Source of the DNA: JAPLXD01 sp043802865
GTDB lineage: Bacteria > Patescibacteriota > Minisyncoccia > Moranbacterales > UBA11712
Direction of reading: 5' to 3'
Length of the DNA stretch: 26,559 nucleotides
Assembly: GCA_043802865.1 (NCBI GenBank)
Contig: JAZDKQ010000025.1
Location: forward strand, 1 to 26,559
Position numbers and translations under genes: made by a program. Under the pieces are notes generated by a model that saw only the letters and a program-made list of their open reading frames with translations, did no database searches and had not been told where the DNA came from. Below, piece after piece: positions 6,851 through 14,320 of this stretch. Position 1 is the stretch's first letter. The number at the start of each line of letters is the position of its first letter.

Positions 6851-7765
6851 CGAACAAGAGACGATTTCAATTCCTTTTTTCTCGATCTCATCTAAAAGCA
6901 AATTCATTCCAATGTTATCCGAAGAAATATGTCCTGCAATAATGATATTTATATGGGCTTTTTCGGCTTCTTTCTTGTGTTCTTCGCTTTGATGCATTGA
7001 AATGATTGTTCCAATTCCGGCTTGAGAAAGATATTTGTACATTTTCGCCGATCCATCCGTTCCTCCGGTGATTTCCGTCAAGGCGATTTTTCCACAGCGG
7101 TTGTCATCATGCCCCGTGAAAAGTGTCGGCCCTTGTCCGTATTCAATGGCTTGTTTGTATTCGGGAATATCTTTCAGGAATTCAACGATTTCCCCGACAT
7201 AATCGAATTTTTTCGCGTCAATTTTTTTCTTGAGGAAGCTCACTACCATATTGTCCGCCGGCGTGTGCACGTTCATGATGCTGATGCCAAGCAAGCGCGC
7301 CGCGTCGATCGACTGGTTCACGTTCGCCGGATTGACCGCCCGGCTGATTTCACCAATCCGGGGTTTCATGACACTTTCAGCGATGTTTATGGGTATGCCG
7401 TATTGCGACAAAATATCCGCTTGCATATGCATCACTTCATCCAGATTGGAAAGTCCTTTTCCGAACGGATGATGTCCAAGAATGAGATCAACATCGCCTA
7501 ACCGATCAGCAAGCATCACTTCGCCGGTTCCAATATCAATGCCGGTAATAATTTTCTTTACTTTTTTCCCGCTGTCAAAATACACCCGGCTGTCCGAATA
7601 CGGATTCCAAAGCCTTTCTTCATCAAATTCCGCTTTTTTCTTCGCGTCAAGCTTGTCATATTTTTCTTTTGTGCGTTTCAAAATTTTTTGAATATCACTT
7701 TTCGGACGCAGATCATTTTTGACGCCAAGCTCAACCGCGAGCTTGTATATTTCTTGTGCTTTCAT
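6809..7765 (-). CDS. NIF3-like dinuclear metal-centre protein
   Basis: A 318-residue member of the NIF3/YbgI family, whose members form hexameric rings with a two-metal site. Visible ligands match the family: LILGHHPFGKG (adjacent His pair), NVHTPADN (His and Asp) and AGHISSDNIGMN near the C-terminus (H-x3-D). Biochemical function remains poorly defined in this family; GTP cyclohydrolase-like or hydrolase roles have been suggested. It starts at ATG 7765, 33 nt downstream of glyS, and is probably cotranscribed with it. The basic C-terminal tail RIRRFRKFGR comes from a low-complexity repeat and is likely not part of the fold. Confidence 0.88.
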   Translation of the reverse strand: MKAQEIYKLAVELGVKNDLRPKSDIQKILKRTKEKYDKLDAKKKAEFDEERLWNPYSDSRVYFDSGKKVKKIITGIDIGTGEVMLADRLGDVDLILGHHPFGKGLSNLDEVMHMQADILSQYGIPINIAESVMKPRIGEISRAVNPANVNQSIDAARLLGISIMNVHTPADNMVVSFLKKKIDAKKFDYVGEIVEFLKDIPEYKQAIEYGQGPTLFTGHDDNRCGKIALTEITGGTDGSAKMYKYLSQAGIGTIISMHQSEEHKKEAEKAHINIIIAGHISSDNIGMNLLLDEIEKKGIEIVSCSGITRIRRFRKFGR

Positions 7766-7771
7766 ATAAAT

Positions 7772-7797
7772 AAAATTACCGAATTACCCAAATCGCC
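7772..7797. repeat. Short GGGAAATT-type repeat between glyS and the NIF3-family gene
   Basis: The 33-nt gap between the two genes is mostly variants of the CGATTTGGGTAATTCGG word seen elsewhere in the window. No terminator or promoter is visible, so read-through from glyS is expected. Confidence 0.4.
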
Positions 7798-7798
7798 C

Positions 7799-9175
7799 TT
7801 ATTCCTCAAATTTTTTCTTCAAATAATCAACCAGCTCATCAATTTTCACTCTTTCCTGCTTCATCGAATCGCGGTCGCGCACTGTCACCGCTTTGTCTTC
7901 GAGGGTTTCGAAATCAACAGTCACACAATGCGGCGTGCCAATTTCGTCCTGCCGGCGATACCTTTTGCCGATGGACTGCGTTTCATCGTATTCACAAACG
8001 AACTTCGTTTTGAGGTCATCGAAAATTTTCTTGGCAAGGACGGACAATTCGTCCTTTTTCGAAAGCGGCAGAATGGCCACATGAACCGGCGCTATTTTTT
8101 TCGGAAATTTCATAACTACCCTTGTCTCGCCTTTGACTTCCTCTTCGTGATAGGCCGCAAGGAGCGCTGCCAGCACGCTTCTTTCCACGCCGAAAGTTGG
8201 CTCAAGAACATGCGGCGTATAGCGTTTGTTTTTTTCCGAGTCGAAATATTCCAATTTTTCCCCCGACATTTTGCTGTGTTGCGTCAGATCAAAATCACCC
8301 CGATGCGCGATTCCATAAAGCTCTTTCACGCCAAATGGGAAAGCATACATCGTGTCGATGGTTTTCTTGGAATAGTGTGAGAGCTTGTCCTTGGGATGCT
8401 CATATCTTGAAATATTTTCTTTTTTGCAACCGATTTCGAGCGCGAACTCTTCCTGAAGATCAAGCCATTTGTCGAATAGCGTCTGCCAATCCGCGTCTGG
8501 TTCGATGAAATATTCAATTTCCATCTGTTCAAATTCGCGAATGCGGAAAATAAAATTTCCAGCCACGATTTCGTTTCGAAAAGCTTTCCCAATTTGCGCG
8601 ATTCCGAAAGGAACTTTCACGCGCATCGAATCGGTGACATTCTTGAAGTCGACAAAAATCGCTCCCGCCGTTTCCGGGCGAAGGTATACCTTCCCTTCAA
8701 AGCTATTCATTTGCGTCTCAAACATCATGTTGAAATTGCGAGCGTCAGTCCATTCAGATTCGCCGCAATTCGGACATTTGGCCTTGAGATCGCGCAGGGT
8801 TTTTGTCATATCTTCCAGTCGCCCTTCCATATCCTCTCCCGTCAGCTCCTCAACTATATGGTCGGCGCGAAACCTTTTCTTGCACTTTTTGCAGTCCACC
8901 ATCGCATCATTGAATCCGGCCACGTGTCCAGATGCTTCCCATAATTTCGGATGAAGCAGAATCGGACCGTCGATGCCAACAATATCTTCGCGGGAATGAA
9001 CGAATTTTTTCCACCAAAGTCTCTTGATGTTGTTTTTAAGTTCTGCCCCGTACGGACCGAAAGAATAAGCGTTCGCAAACCCGCCATAAATTTCGCAAGC
9101 TGGAAACACAAACCCCCGCCGCTTGCACAGCGACACGATTCTCTCCATCATGTTTTCTTTTTTTTCTTCTGTCAT
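7799..9175 (-). CDS. glyS: Glycine--tRNA ligase (single-chain, class II)
   Basis: A 458-residue class II synthetase of the homodimeric archaeal/eukaryotic-like type that charges tRNA-Gly; this is not the bacterial alpha2-beta2 form. The N-terminal catalytic domain opens with CKRRGFVFPACEIYGGFANAYSFGPYG, typical of this enzyme. A Cys4 cluster follows (VDCKKCKKRFRADHI and KCPNCGES), then motif 2 with FRNEI, then motif 3 around HVLEPTFGVERSVLA. The C-terminal anticodon-binding domain begins near APVHVAILPL. The ATG at 9175 is preceded by AT-rich sequence with no Shine-Dalgarno site. The 240-nt region upstream carries a candidate glycine T-box, so expression probably responds to uncharged tRNA-Gly. 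It leads a run with the NIF3, M16 and AI-2E-family genes. Confidence 0.95.
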   Translation of the reverse strand: MTEEKKENMMERIVSLCKRRGFVFPACEIYGGFANAYSFGPYGAELKNNIKRLWWKKFVHSREDIVGIDGPILLHPKLWEASGHVAGFNDAMVDCKKCKKRFRADHIVEELTGEDMEGRLEDMTKTLRDLKAKCPNCGESEWTDARNFNMMFETQMNSFEGKVYLRPETAGAIFVDFKNVTDSMRVKVPFGIAQIGKAFRNEIVAGNFIFRIREFEQMEIEYFIEPDADWQTLFDKWLDLQEEFALEIGCKKENISRYEHPKDKLSHYSKKTIDTMYAFPFGVKELYGIAHRGDFDLTQHSKMSGEKLEYFDSEKNKRYTPHVLEPTFGVERSVLAALLAAYHEEEVKGETRVVMKFPKKIAPVHVAILPLSKKDELSVLAKKIFDDLKTKFVCEYDETQSIGKRYRRQDEIGTPHCVTVDFETLEDKAVTVRDRDSMKQERVKIDELVDYLKKKFEE

Positions 9176-9197
9176 AATATTTTATAAATTATTAGAT

Positions 9198-9259
9198 TAA
9201 AAACAAAAAATTCGTCCTAAATATCCAAAGAATAGTCTTTGAGTATTCGGGGCGAATTT
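9198..9259 (-). terminator. glyS: Intrinsic terminator of the glyS leader
   Basis: On the minus strand AAATTCG (9259-9253) pairs with CGAATTT (9214-9208). An inner stem pairs TCAAAGA with TCTTTGG-type sequence, with one internal mismatch region. The hairpin is followed directly by a T-run, TTTTTTGTTTTT. It stands between the T-box motif and the glyS start, the expected place for a T-box-controlled attenuator. Confidence 0.75.
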
Positions 9260-9261
9260 CT

Positions 9262-9319
9262 ATAAAACGATCTGATATCAAATACAAAATACTATATACA
9301 AGATACTAGATACTAAAAT
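9262..9319. repeat. AGTATCT-type AT-rich repeat between T-box and terminator
   Basis: On the minus strand TAGTATCTAGTATCTTGTAT and related words (ATAGTATTTTGTATTTGATA) fill the ~60 nt between the T-box motif and the terminator. In standard T-box leaders these two elements overlap, so this repeat appears to have been inserted or expanded between them. Confidence 0.6.
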
Positions 9320-9415
9320 CCGCGGTTCCACCCGAGTTCCTTATTACTGGATGCAACAAGGCTCTTTCGCTTATTGAGTTGTCATCACTTGAGGCTGCCA
9401 ACCCTCACAAATTGT

Positions 9416-9444
9416 ATAGTAATCAATTCCCGGCTTTCTGTCAA
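9416..9444 (-). promoter_or_regulatory. glyS: Promoter of the glyS T-box leader
   Basis: A perfect TTGACA (9444-9439), a 17-nt spacer, and TACTAT (9421-9416). Transcription would start near 9410, giving a ~235-nt leader before glyS. The position of this promoter decides how long T-box stem I can be. Confidence 0.6.
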
Positions 9445-9525
9445 TTCACCCCAACACCAAAATATTATCTTCATAAAAGCGCAGACTATCCCAACATCCT
9501 AAAAGCAAGCTTTTGGTGTGGGGGT

Positions 9526-10257
9526 TTATTTTCCCCCTTTCAAATCAAACAGCGTCAAAAGCACTTCGCATTGATTGGCTGCTGCCTGCAAAAAATCTCC
9601 GATGTCCCGTTCCATCTTTTCTCCATTCAAGAACACCAGATATACTTTGAGTAGTGAAAGCTTCGATCCGGAAGAAGCGAATACGCAATAACCCTCCTCT
9701 TCACACCTGCTTTCCCTTTTTCTCCAATTGGCGACATCTTTGTTGCCGATCCTTATGCCACTGGTATCGATTTCCGGATCGGCTTTTGCCCAGTATTCAC
9801 TGTGTGTCTGGAGAGAGTTGGCATCTATTGCCCGAAGCGTCACCCAGCTCTTTCCGCTCAAAGTGAGCGCGATTTCCAAAATTTCTTTTATATAGTTTTC
9901 AGCTTCCTTGCGGCTCGATGGAGCCTTGAGCTTTTTCAAAAATGATTTTATGAGCGATACTTGAACATTCACTTTCCCAAGATACGCGAACGCTTCAAGC
10001 AGTTCTTTCTCTCTTCTTTGGTATTCCCCTTCCAGTTTTTCAATTTCTTTTTCCCGGCTTTCTACCGCCCTTTCATAAAGAAGAAATATCCGCCAACCGA
10101 TGAAGATCTGGAAGAAAAGCAAGATCGATTCCAAGATTTCTTCGGAAAAAATGGAAAAACCTTTCCGCGTCAGAAGCGGAGTGAATATTATGGAAATTAC
10201 AAGTAGAAAAAAAGCGAATAAAAACAGATTTCTCAACTTTTCAATTCGTGATGCCAT
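9526..10257 (-). CDS. Membrane-anchored protein with coiled coil and possible GAF-like domain
   Basis: A 243-residue protein, not recognised as a named family. Two hydrophobic segments lie at residues ~10-30 (LFLFAFFLLVISIIFTPLL) and ~44-60 (ILLFFQIFIGWRIFLLYERA). A charged stretch rich in Glu/Lys/Arg follows (~62-85), likely a coiled coil. The remainder (~95-243) has the alternating hydrophobic pattern of a compact cytoplasmic domain, including WVTLRAIDANSL and VYLVFLNGEK and a final helix. TM pair, then coiled coil, then a GAF-like fold would suit a sensor, but this is inference. The stop codon lies in the loop of a GC-rich hairpin (GGGGG/CCCCC). It is preceded by a terminator, so it is probably transcribed alone. 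Confidence 0.75.
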   Translation of the reverse strand: MASRIEKLRNLFLFAFFLLVISIIFTPLLTRKGFSIFSEEILESILLFFQIFIGWRIFLLYERAVESREKEIEKLEGEYQRREKELLEAFAYLGKVNVQVSLIKSFLKKLKAPSSRKEAENYIKEILEIALTLSGKSWVTLRAIDANSLQTHSEYWAKADPEIDTSGIRIGNKDVANWRKRESRCEEEGYCVFASSGSKLSLLKVYLVFLNGEKMERDIGDFLQAAANQCEVLLTLFDLKGGK

Positions 10258-10330
10258 AAGTTGTGTTTATTGCCCCCTTTTCCGCCGCTTCAGACAACAA
10301 ATAATACGAAATTTCTCTTTGGCTAATTTC

Positions 10331-10357
10331 AAAAAAAGGCCCCTTTGGGGGCCTTTT
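10331..10357 (-). terminator. Rho-independent terminator
   Basis: A perfect 10-bp palindrome (AAAAGGCCCC / GGGGCCTTTT) with a 4-nt loop is followed on the minus strand by a run of seven T. It lies 3 nt after the stop codon of the gene at 10360-11013 and would end that transcript. Confidence 0.9.
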
Positions 10358-10359
10358 CC

Positions 10360-11013
10360 TTATTTCAGGTTGAAACTTTCGATTATTTTGTCCGCGAGAT
10401 TACATTTGGCCTCAATGTTTTTCGGACAGTCGGCTGGCTTAGTGAATGCATAAATCCAATCGTCTCCTTTGGAATCAGAAGCTTTCGTTATCAGCTCTCC
10501 GGCAGCATCACAAATATCTTTTTTTTCATTTTGACAACTTTTCGTGATATCGGCCCATTCATCTTTACTGAATTTTCTGATCGTTAAAATGTCTTTGTTT
10601 TGCTGGTCAAAATTGTTTGACTTCGCAGCCGCAAGCGGAACAAATATCCGGCAGTATTGGTTGGAAAGAGAATCGTCCGTTAGGCTTTTCACTTCGCCGG
10701 TTTTATAAAGCCACGCACCAAGCTCGGCCGGAACCGTTAGCTTGAAGTCGAAAGAGGCATCGCTGATAGTTCGGTTCTCTTTATTTTTCGGCCATGGATT
10801 GCTGAAGGTTGGTAAGACTTTGTTCACTTTTTTTTCCACGCTTCTTGCAACAGATTTGTTCAGCGAAAGGAGAAGCAGCAGCAATGAGAAAATCAGCATC
10901 CCCATAAGAATCACCAAAGACACGCTAAAGCGCATTTCCTTTCGGGATAATTTAAACCCGACCGGATTTGTTTTTCTAATAATTGTTTTTTTTGTTTTTG
11001 TCCTCCTGATCAT
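10360..11013 (-). CDS. Single-pass membrane protein with a Cys-containing external domain
   Basis: A 217-residue protein with no recognised family. The N-terminal ~27 residues are very basic (MIRRTKTKKTIIRKTNPVGF). One strong hydrophobic helix follows at residues ~30-50 (VSLVILMGMLIFSLLLLLL), so the rest is probably outside the cell. The external part contains four Cys, including CQNEKKDIC and CPKNIEAKC, which may form disulfides. The region FDFKLTVPAELGAWLYKTG looks like a beta strand of a lipoprotein-type domain. It is transcribed from a well-formed promoter at 11058-11086 and ends at a strong terminator, so it is monocistronic. Confidence 0.8.
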   Translation of the reverse strand: MIRRTKTKKTIIRKTNPVGFKLSRKEMRFSVSLVILMGMLIFSLLLLLLSLNKSVARSVEKKVNKVLPTFSNPWPKNKENRTISDASFDFKLTVPAELGAWLYKTGEVKSLTDDSLSNQYCRIFVPLAAAKSNNFDQQNKDILTIRKFSKDEWADITKSCQNEKKDICDAAGELITKASDSKGDDWIYAFTKPADCPKNIEAKCNLADKIIESFNLK

Positions 11014-11057
11014 ATTGTTTTTTTAAAAAATTTTATTTTATAGAAAACCTTGATTGT

Positions 11058-11086
11058 ATTTTACCAAAAAACACTTTTATAGGCAA
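11058..11086 (-). promoter_or_regulatory. Sigma-70-like promoter
   Basis: TTGCCT (11086-11081), a 17-nt spacer, and TAAAAT (11063-11058). The start near 11051 gives a ~38-nt leader for the Cys-containing membrane protein. There is no Shine-Dalgarno site just before its ATG. Confidence 0.65.
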
Positions 11087-11112
11087 CACCCTGTATTTTC
11101 CTTGTTATTTCA

Positions 11113-12270
11113 CTAATTTCTCAATCTTTTCATCAAATCCTGATAAAACTTGAGGTTGTGGATGGTTGCGAGGCGCCCGGCGAGCGGTTCCCCAACCGCG
11201 AAAAGATGACGCAAATACGCCCGGGTATAGTTTTTGCAGGTATAGCAATCGCAATTTTTGTCGATCGGCTTCAAATCTTTTTTGAACTTTGCGTTGGTGA
11301 TATTGATTGTCTCGTAAAAATTCTTCCCGCCCGCATCACTACGCAAAGCGAGCTTTGCTCGCGAAGCGTTGCGGGCGAGCCAAACAAAAAGCGAACCATG
11401 CCTTGCGTTTCGCGTCGGAATGACGCAATCAAACATATCAATGCCATTCTCAACCGCGAAAACTATTTCTTCTGGCCGGCCAAGCCCCATCAAATATCGC
11501 GGTTTGTCCTCCGGGAGCATCGGCAAAACCCATTCCAATATTTTCTTCATTTTTTCCCTGGGCTCTCCAACCGCCACCCCGCCGATCGCATAACCGTCCA
11601 GGTCAAGCTCCAATAACTGCTTCGCGGATTCAATTCTTAAATCCTTATATACGCTTCCCTGTATAATGCCAAATAGCAATGGCCGCTTGAATTTTAAATT
11701 TTTAATTTTTAATTTTAAATTTGAAATTCTTTTGTCAAAGTATTTTTTGCAACGCTGGGCCCATCTCGTCGTTCGCTCCAGCGACTTTTTCGCATATTTT
11801 CGCGAACACGGATATGGCGGACATTCATCGAGAACCATAATGATATCGCTTTCGAGCGCGAGCTGAATCTCGATCGATTTTTCCGGCGTCATAAAATATT
11901 TTTTTCCATCGATCGGATCACGAAACTCAACTCCTTTTTCAGACAGCTTGACGCTGCTCTTTTCATCTCTCCTTCCCGCGAGTGAAAAAACCTGATATCC
12001 TCCCGAATCGGTGAGAATAGGTCCGTTCCAATTCATAAATTTTTGAAGTCCGCCCGCCTTTTCAATCAATTTTTCCCCTGGCCGAAGCCAGAGATGGTAG
12101 GTATTGCCAAGAATAATTTCGGCGCCGAGCTCTCTCAATTCTTCCGGCGTCAGATTTTTCACCGCCCCCTTTGTCGCAATCGGTAAAAAAAAGGGAGTGT
12201 TTATGACTCCATGCGCTGTATACAGCTTGCCTGTTCTTTTGTTTTTAACAATTTTATCAACTTTAAGCAT
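11113..12270 (-). CDS. tgt: tRNA-guanine(34) transglycosylase
   Basis: A 385-residue enzyme that exchanges G34 for the queuosine precursor in tRNAs with GUN anticodons. Family blocks are all present: TPFFLPIATKGAVKNLTPEE, LGNTYHLWLRPG, LTDSGGYQVFSL, GYAIGGVAVGEP, and FDCVIPTRNARHG with the nucleophilic Asp. The zinc site is CDCYTCKNYTRAYLRHL plus a later His (IHNLKFY). The start is the ATG at 12270; a TTG two codons earlier is less likely. Two in-frame repeat insertions are visible. The first is NLKLKIKNLKFK near residue 185. The second is ~20 residues (WLARNASRAKLALRSD...) between GSLFV and YETINI. No queuosine biosynthesis genes are in the window. Confidence 0.95.
   Translation of the reverse strand: MLKVDKIVKNKRTGKLYTAHGVINTPFFLPIATKGAVKNLTPEELRELGAEIILGNTYHLWLRPGEKLIEKAGGLQKFMNWNGPILTDSGGYQVFSLAGRRDEKSSVKLSEKGVEFRDPIDGKKYFMTPEKSIEIQLALESDIIMVLDECPPYPCSRKYAKKSLERTTRWAQRCKKYFDKRISNLKLKIKNLKFKRPLLFGIIQGSVYKDLRIESAKQLLELDLDGYAIGGVAVGEPREKMKKILEWVLPMLPEDKPRYLMGLGRPEEIVFAVENGIDMFDCVIPTRNARHGSLFVWLARNASRAKLALRSDAGGKNFYETINITNAKFKKDLKPIDKNCDCYTCKNYTRAYLRHLFAVGEPLAGRLATIHNLKFYQDLMKRLRN
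11342..11373. repeat. tgt: Nested palindrome inside tgt
   Basis: Inverted arms CGCAA/TTGCG enclose GCGAGC-TTT-GCTCGC. It is read in frame as part of ARNASRAKLALRSD, an insertion just after the GSLFV strand that most Tgt proteins lack. It is GC-rich compared with the flanks. Confidence 0.7.
11690..11729. repeat. tgt: AT-rich repeat inside tgt
   Basis: Variants of AATTTTTAATTTTAAATT cover 40 bases and are read as NLKLKIKNLKFK. The insertion lies between the helix ending KKYFDKRI and the conserved RPLLFGIIQGS strand. The frame is preserved. Confidence 0.7.
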
Positions 12271-12278
12271 ACACAAAA

Positions 12279-12346
12279 ATTTTCAATGTTTGAAAATTTA
12301 AGAATTGATCATTATTTGAAAATTGTGAATTGAAAATTGAAAATTC
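12279..12346. repeat. AT-rich TTGAAAATT repeat upstream of tgt
   Basis: The gap between tgt and the DUF11-like gene is filled with GAAAATTG-type words. They share the exact 17-mer TTCAATGTTTGAAAATT with the spacer at 5475-5491. No promoter or Shine-Dalgarno site can be distinguished. Confidence 0.65.
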
Positions 12347-14283
12347 TAGTTCGTCACTTTCCCCGTATCTCCCACACCCAAATCTTCCGTGAGGTTCGTG
12401 TTCTTTTCTCCAAGGTTCACTTCAAGCGGTTGCCCCGTAAAAGTGTCCCTGGCGGAAAATACCGTTTTGGAAAGAAGCGCCGCAAAATTTCCAACCTGGT
12501 TTTGCGAAGGCGTGACCCCAATTTGGAAAACAAGCTCTTTCGGATTGGTGATGATTCCCGTTCCGGCCGGCAAGCTTCCGATATTCCAAACGAGCTCGTT
12601 TGACCGATCATTGAAACTCACGGCCGCATCCCGAGGAAGAAAATTGTTTTCCCATTTTGCCCCCGGAGCAAGGGTCATCACTACTTTCGCGTCCGTCGCG
12701 TCATTTGAAACATTGCTGGATTTCAGGTGAAGCGTGAATGTTGATTTTTGCCCCACTTTGAGCGGCAACGGGCCGGAATTCGCGATGTCCGCGTCATTAT
12801 AGAATCCTTCAATGCTCGCAACCAATTTCGAATTCAATTTGACCTCTACGGCGTTGCTCGCCACAATCTTGTTGGACCCTTCGATTGTCGGAATATCCGG
12901 ACTGTCCATCCGGGCGATCGCTGAAAATACGAATTTTTTGTCATTCGGACCCGAAACTGGAATAATATCCTTCACCGGAATGGAAAAACTGATCTCGCCT
13001 TGGGCGCTTGGAGCAAGAGTTTTGAATTCCGGAACTTCGGAAGATCTGAAAGTGATAATCTTCTTTTCCGGATCAAATTCCCCCTTGGAATTTCGCATAT
13101 AGATTCGGGCATAATCCAGAATTGGACTCGACGCTTCAACTGTGAGGATCACGTCCCGAAGGCCGATCGAACCCGCGTTTTTGTAGCTAATCTTGAAAAT
13201 CAGCGAATCGCTTGCATTCACGAAAACATTTTCTTTTTTGTCATTCACTGTTTCGCTCAAAACAACCGGTGAACCGATGATCTTCGTTGTACTTTGCGTT
13301 TCGCCATATGAAATAAATTGATTGTCAGCCCCAATTTCTCCTACAAAAAATTTCAGCTTTTTCTCCTCGTCCTTTGATCCATTTATGATCCCGTTGATCT
13401 TGACTTGCCCGGTTTGTCCGGCTCCCAGGGCGCCCACATACCAAATATTGTTGCCTTGAGCAGGCAAAGGATCGGAATTTGAAAAAGAAAATCCGTCCGG
13501 GAAATCCGCTTTTATTTTGAGATCATTGAAGGCCTCTTGTCCGGTATTCCGATACGTGACGGTATACGAAACGGCATTTCCCGCCGCCGCGTTTTGCGAA
13601 CCGCTTGTCTCAAGCTGGATGGGACTTGAAGATATGAATACGCTTGATCCCCCTTTCGCGAAAAAGGTTGAATTAAAAGTGGAGGGCTTGTATTCAATTT
13701 TGACTTCCATATATACCAGCGCGTCCTGCGGACCGAAAAATTTTCCCCGAAGCTCCACTTTGCCGTCGCTTTTTGCCGCAATGTTTCCGATGTTGAACTT
13801 GCTCGTACTCGGCCCCTCTGATTCGAACTGGAGATTTCCGGACGGCTTGAAGTTTTCCGAATAGCTTATATAAAGTACCGCGTTTTTGAGAGACGCGCGA
13901 TTGAGATTTTGATAACTTATTTCAAAACTGGCAGCGTCTCCGCTCTTCACTTTTTCCGGACCAGAAATTGAGACTTTCACTTGCTCTTCTGAAAAAGCGC
14001 TTTTGCGGATATATAAAGCCAGCCAAATGATGCCGGAAATGACCACAACCACTCCGAAAACGATGGCTATTTTTTTGATAAGCTGATTTCTTTTCTCTTT
14101 TTTCACTTCCCGCTCTTGAATCCAGACTTCTTTTTTTTTCTCAAGATCATCCTCCAAAGACGCCGCGACAAAAGGATTCTCATCTGAAATATGAGGATCG
14201 AGCGGTCTTGACTTATCCGATTTGCTTAAGCTCGGATCTTCCTCTCTTTGATATATTTTTCTTTCTGTTTCTTTGAGAGACAT
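12346..14283 (-). CDS. Large membrane-anchored protein with DUF11-like beta repeats
   Basis: A 645-residue protein starting at ATG 14283 (MSLKETERKIYQREEDPSLS). The N-terminal ~70 residues are charged and cytoplasmic. A single hydrophobic helix follows (IAIVFGVVVVISGIIWLALY, ~residues 76-95). The remaining ~550 residues are extracellular beta-rich repeats. Each has the DUF11 pattern: KSGDAASFEISYQNLNRASL, AAGNAVSYTVTYRNTGQEAF, and NASDSLIFKISYKNAGSIGL, then hydrophobic strands and an asymmetrical end. Four to five modules are visible. A surface or cell-to-cell contact role is plausible but not shown. A GTG at 14301 overlapping the recO stop could also open the frame, but the promoter at 14293-14320 favours the later ATG. 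Confidence 0.85.
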   Translation of the reverse strand: MSLKETERKIYQREEDPSLSKSDKSRPLDPHISDENPFVAASLEDDLEKKKEVWIQEREVKKEKRNQLIKKIAIVFGVVVVISGIIWLALYIRKSAFSEEQVKVSISGPEKVKSGDAASFEISYQNLNRASLKNAVLYISYSENFKPSGNLQFESEGPSTSKFNIGNIAAKSDGKVELRGKFFGPQDALVYMEVKIEYKPSTFNSTFFAKGGSSVFISSSPIQLETSGSQNAAAGNAVSYTVTYRNTGQEAFNDLKIKADFPDGFSFSNSDPLPAQGNNIWYVGALGAGQTGQVKINGIINGSKDEEKKLKFFVGEIGADNQFISYGETQSTTKIIGSPVVLSETVNDKKENVFVNASDSLIFKISYKNAGSIGLRDVILTVEASSPILDYARIYMRNSKGEFDPEKKIITFRSSEVPEFKTLAPSAQGEISFSIPVKDIIPVSGPNDKKFVFSAIARMDSPDIPTIEGSNKIVASNAVEVKLNSKLVASIEGFYNDADIANSGPLPLKVGQKSTFTLHLKSSNVSNDATDAKVVMTLAPGAKWENNFLPRDAAVSFNDRSNELVWNIGSLPAGTGIITNPKELVFQIGVTPSQNQVGNFAALLSKTVFSARDTFTGQPLEVNLGEKNTNLTEDLGVGDTGKVTN

Positions 14284-14292
14284 ATATAAGAA

Positions 14293-14320
14293 ATTATACA
14301 CTAGAAATTGTATTTCTCAA
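14293..14320 (-). promoter_or_regulatory. Promoter at the 3' end of recO
   Basis: TTGAGA (14320-14315), a 16-nt spacer, and TATAAT (14298-14293). It covers the last codons and stop of recO. The gap from -10 to ATG 14283 is 9 nt, so the leader would be only 2-4 nt, essentially leaderless. Confidence 0.6.

Larger units (their letters stand above)
9198..9412 (-). promoter_or_regulatory. glyS: Candidate glycine T-box riboswitch upstream of glyS
   Basis: The minus strand carries GGGTGGAACCGCGG at 9333-9320, a full match to the T-box core (GGGTGGNACCGCG). The base after TGG is A, which would pair with the U73 discriminator usual in bacterial tRNA-Gly. A small hairpin at 9406-9391 (stem GAGG/CCTC) carries TTGGCA in its loop, offering GGC as a possible glycine specifier. 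A second stem region lies around 9385-9350 (ACTC...GAGCC, AAG CGAA). An intrinsic terminator closes the leader. The predicted promoter leaves room only for a very short stem I. The T-box motif and its target gene are strong evidence; the stem assignments are inference. Confidence 0.8.

Noticed and set aside
6781..6891. A 37-codon N-terminal extension of the M16 protease
   Set aside because: It is a translation of low-complexity repeats overlapping the NIF3-family gene; the family block begins right after the ATG at 6780.
9501..9537. Terminator after the coiled-coil membrane protein
   Set aside because: Two small hairpins (GGGGG/CCCCC and AAAAGC/GCTTTT) are present, but no proper T-run follows; the stop codon sits in the first loop.
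14284..14301. GTG start of the DUF11-like protein overlapping the recO stop
   Set aside because: A good promoter (TTGAGA-16-TATAAT) has its -10 on this sequence, so the ATG at 14283 is the more likely start.
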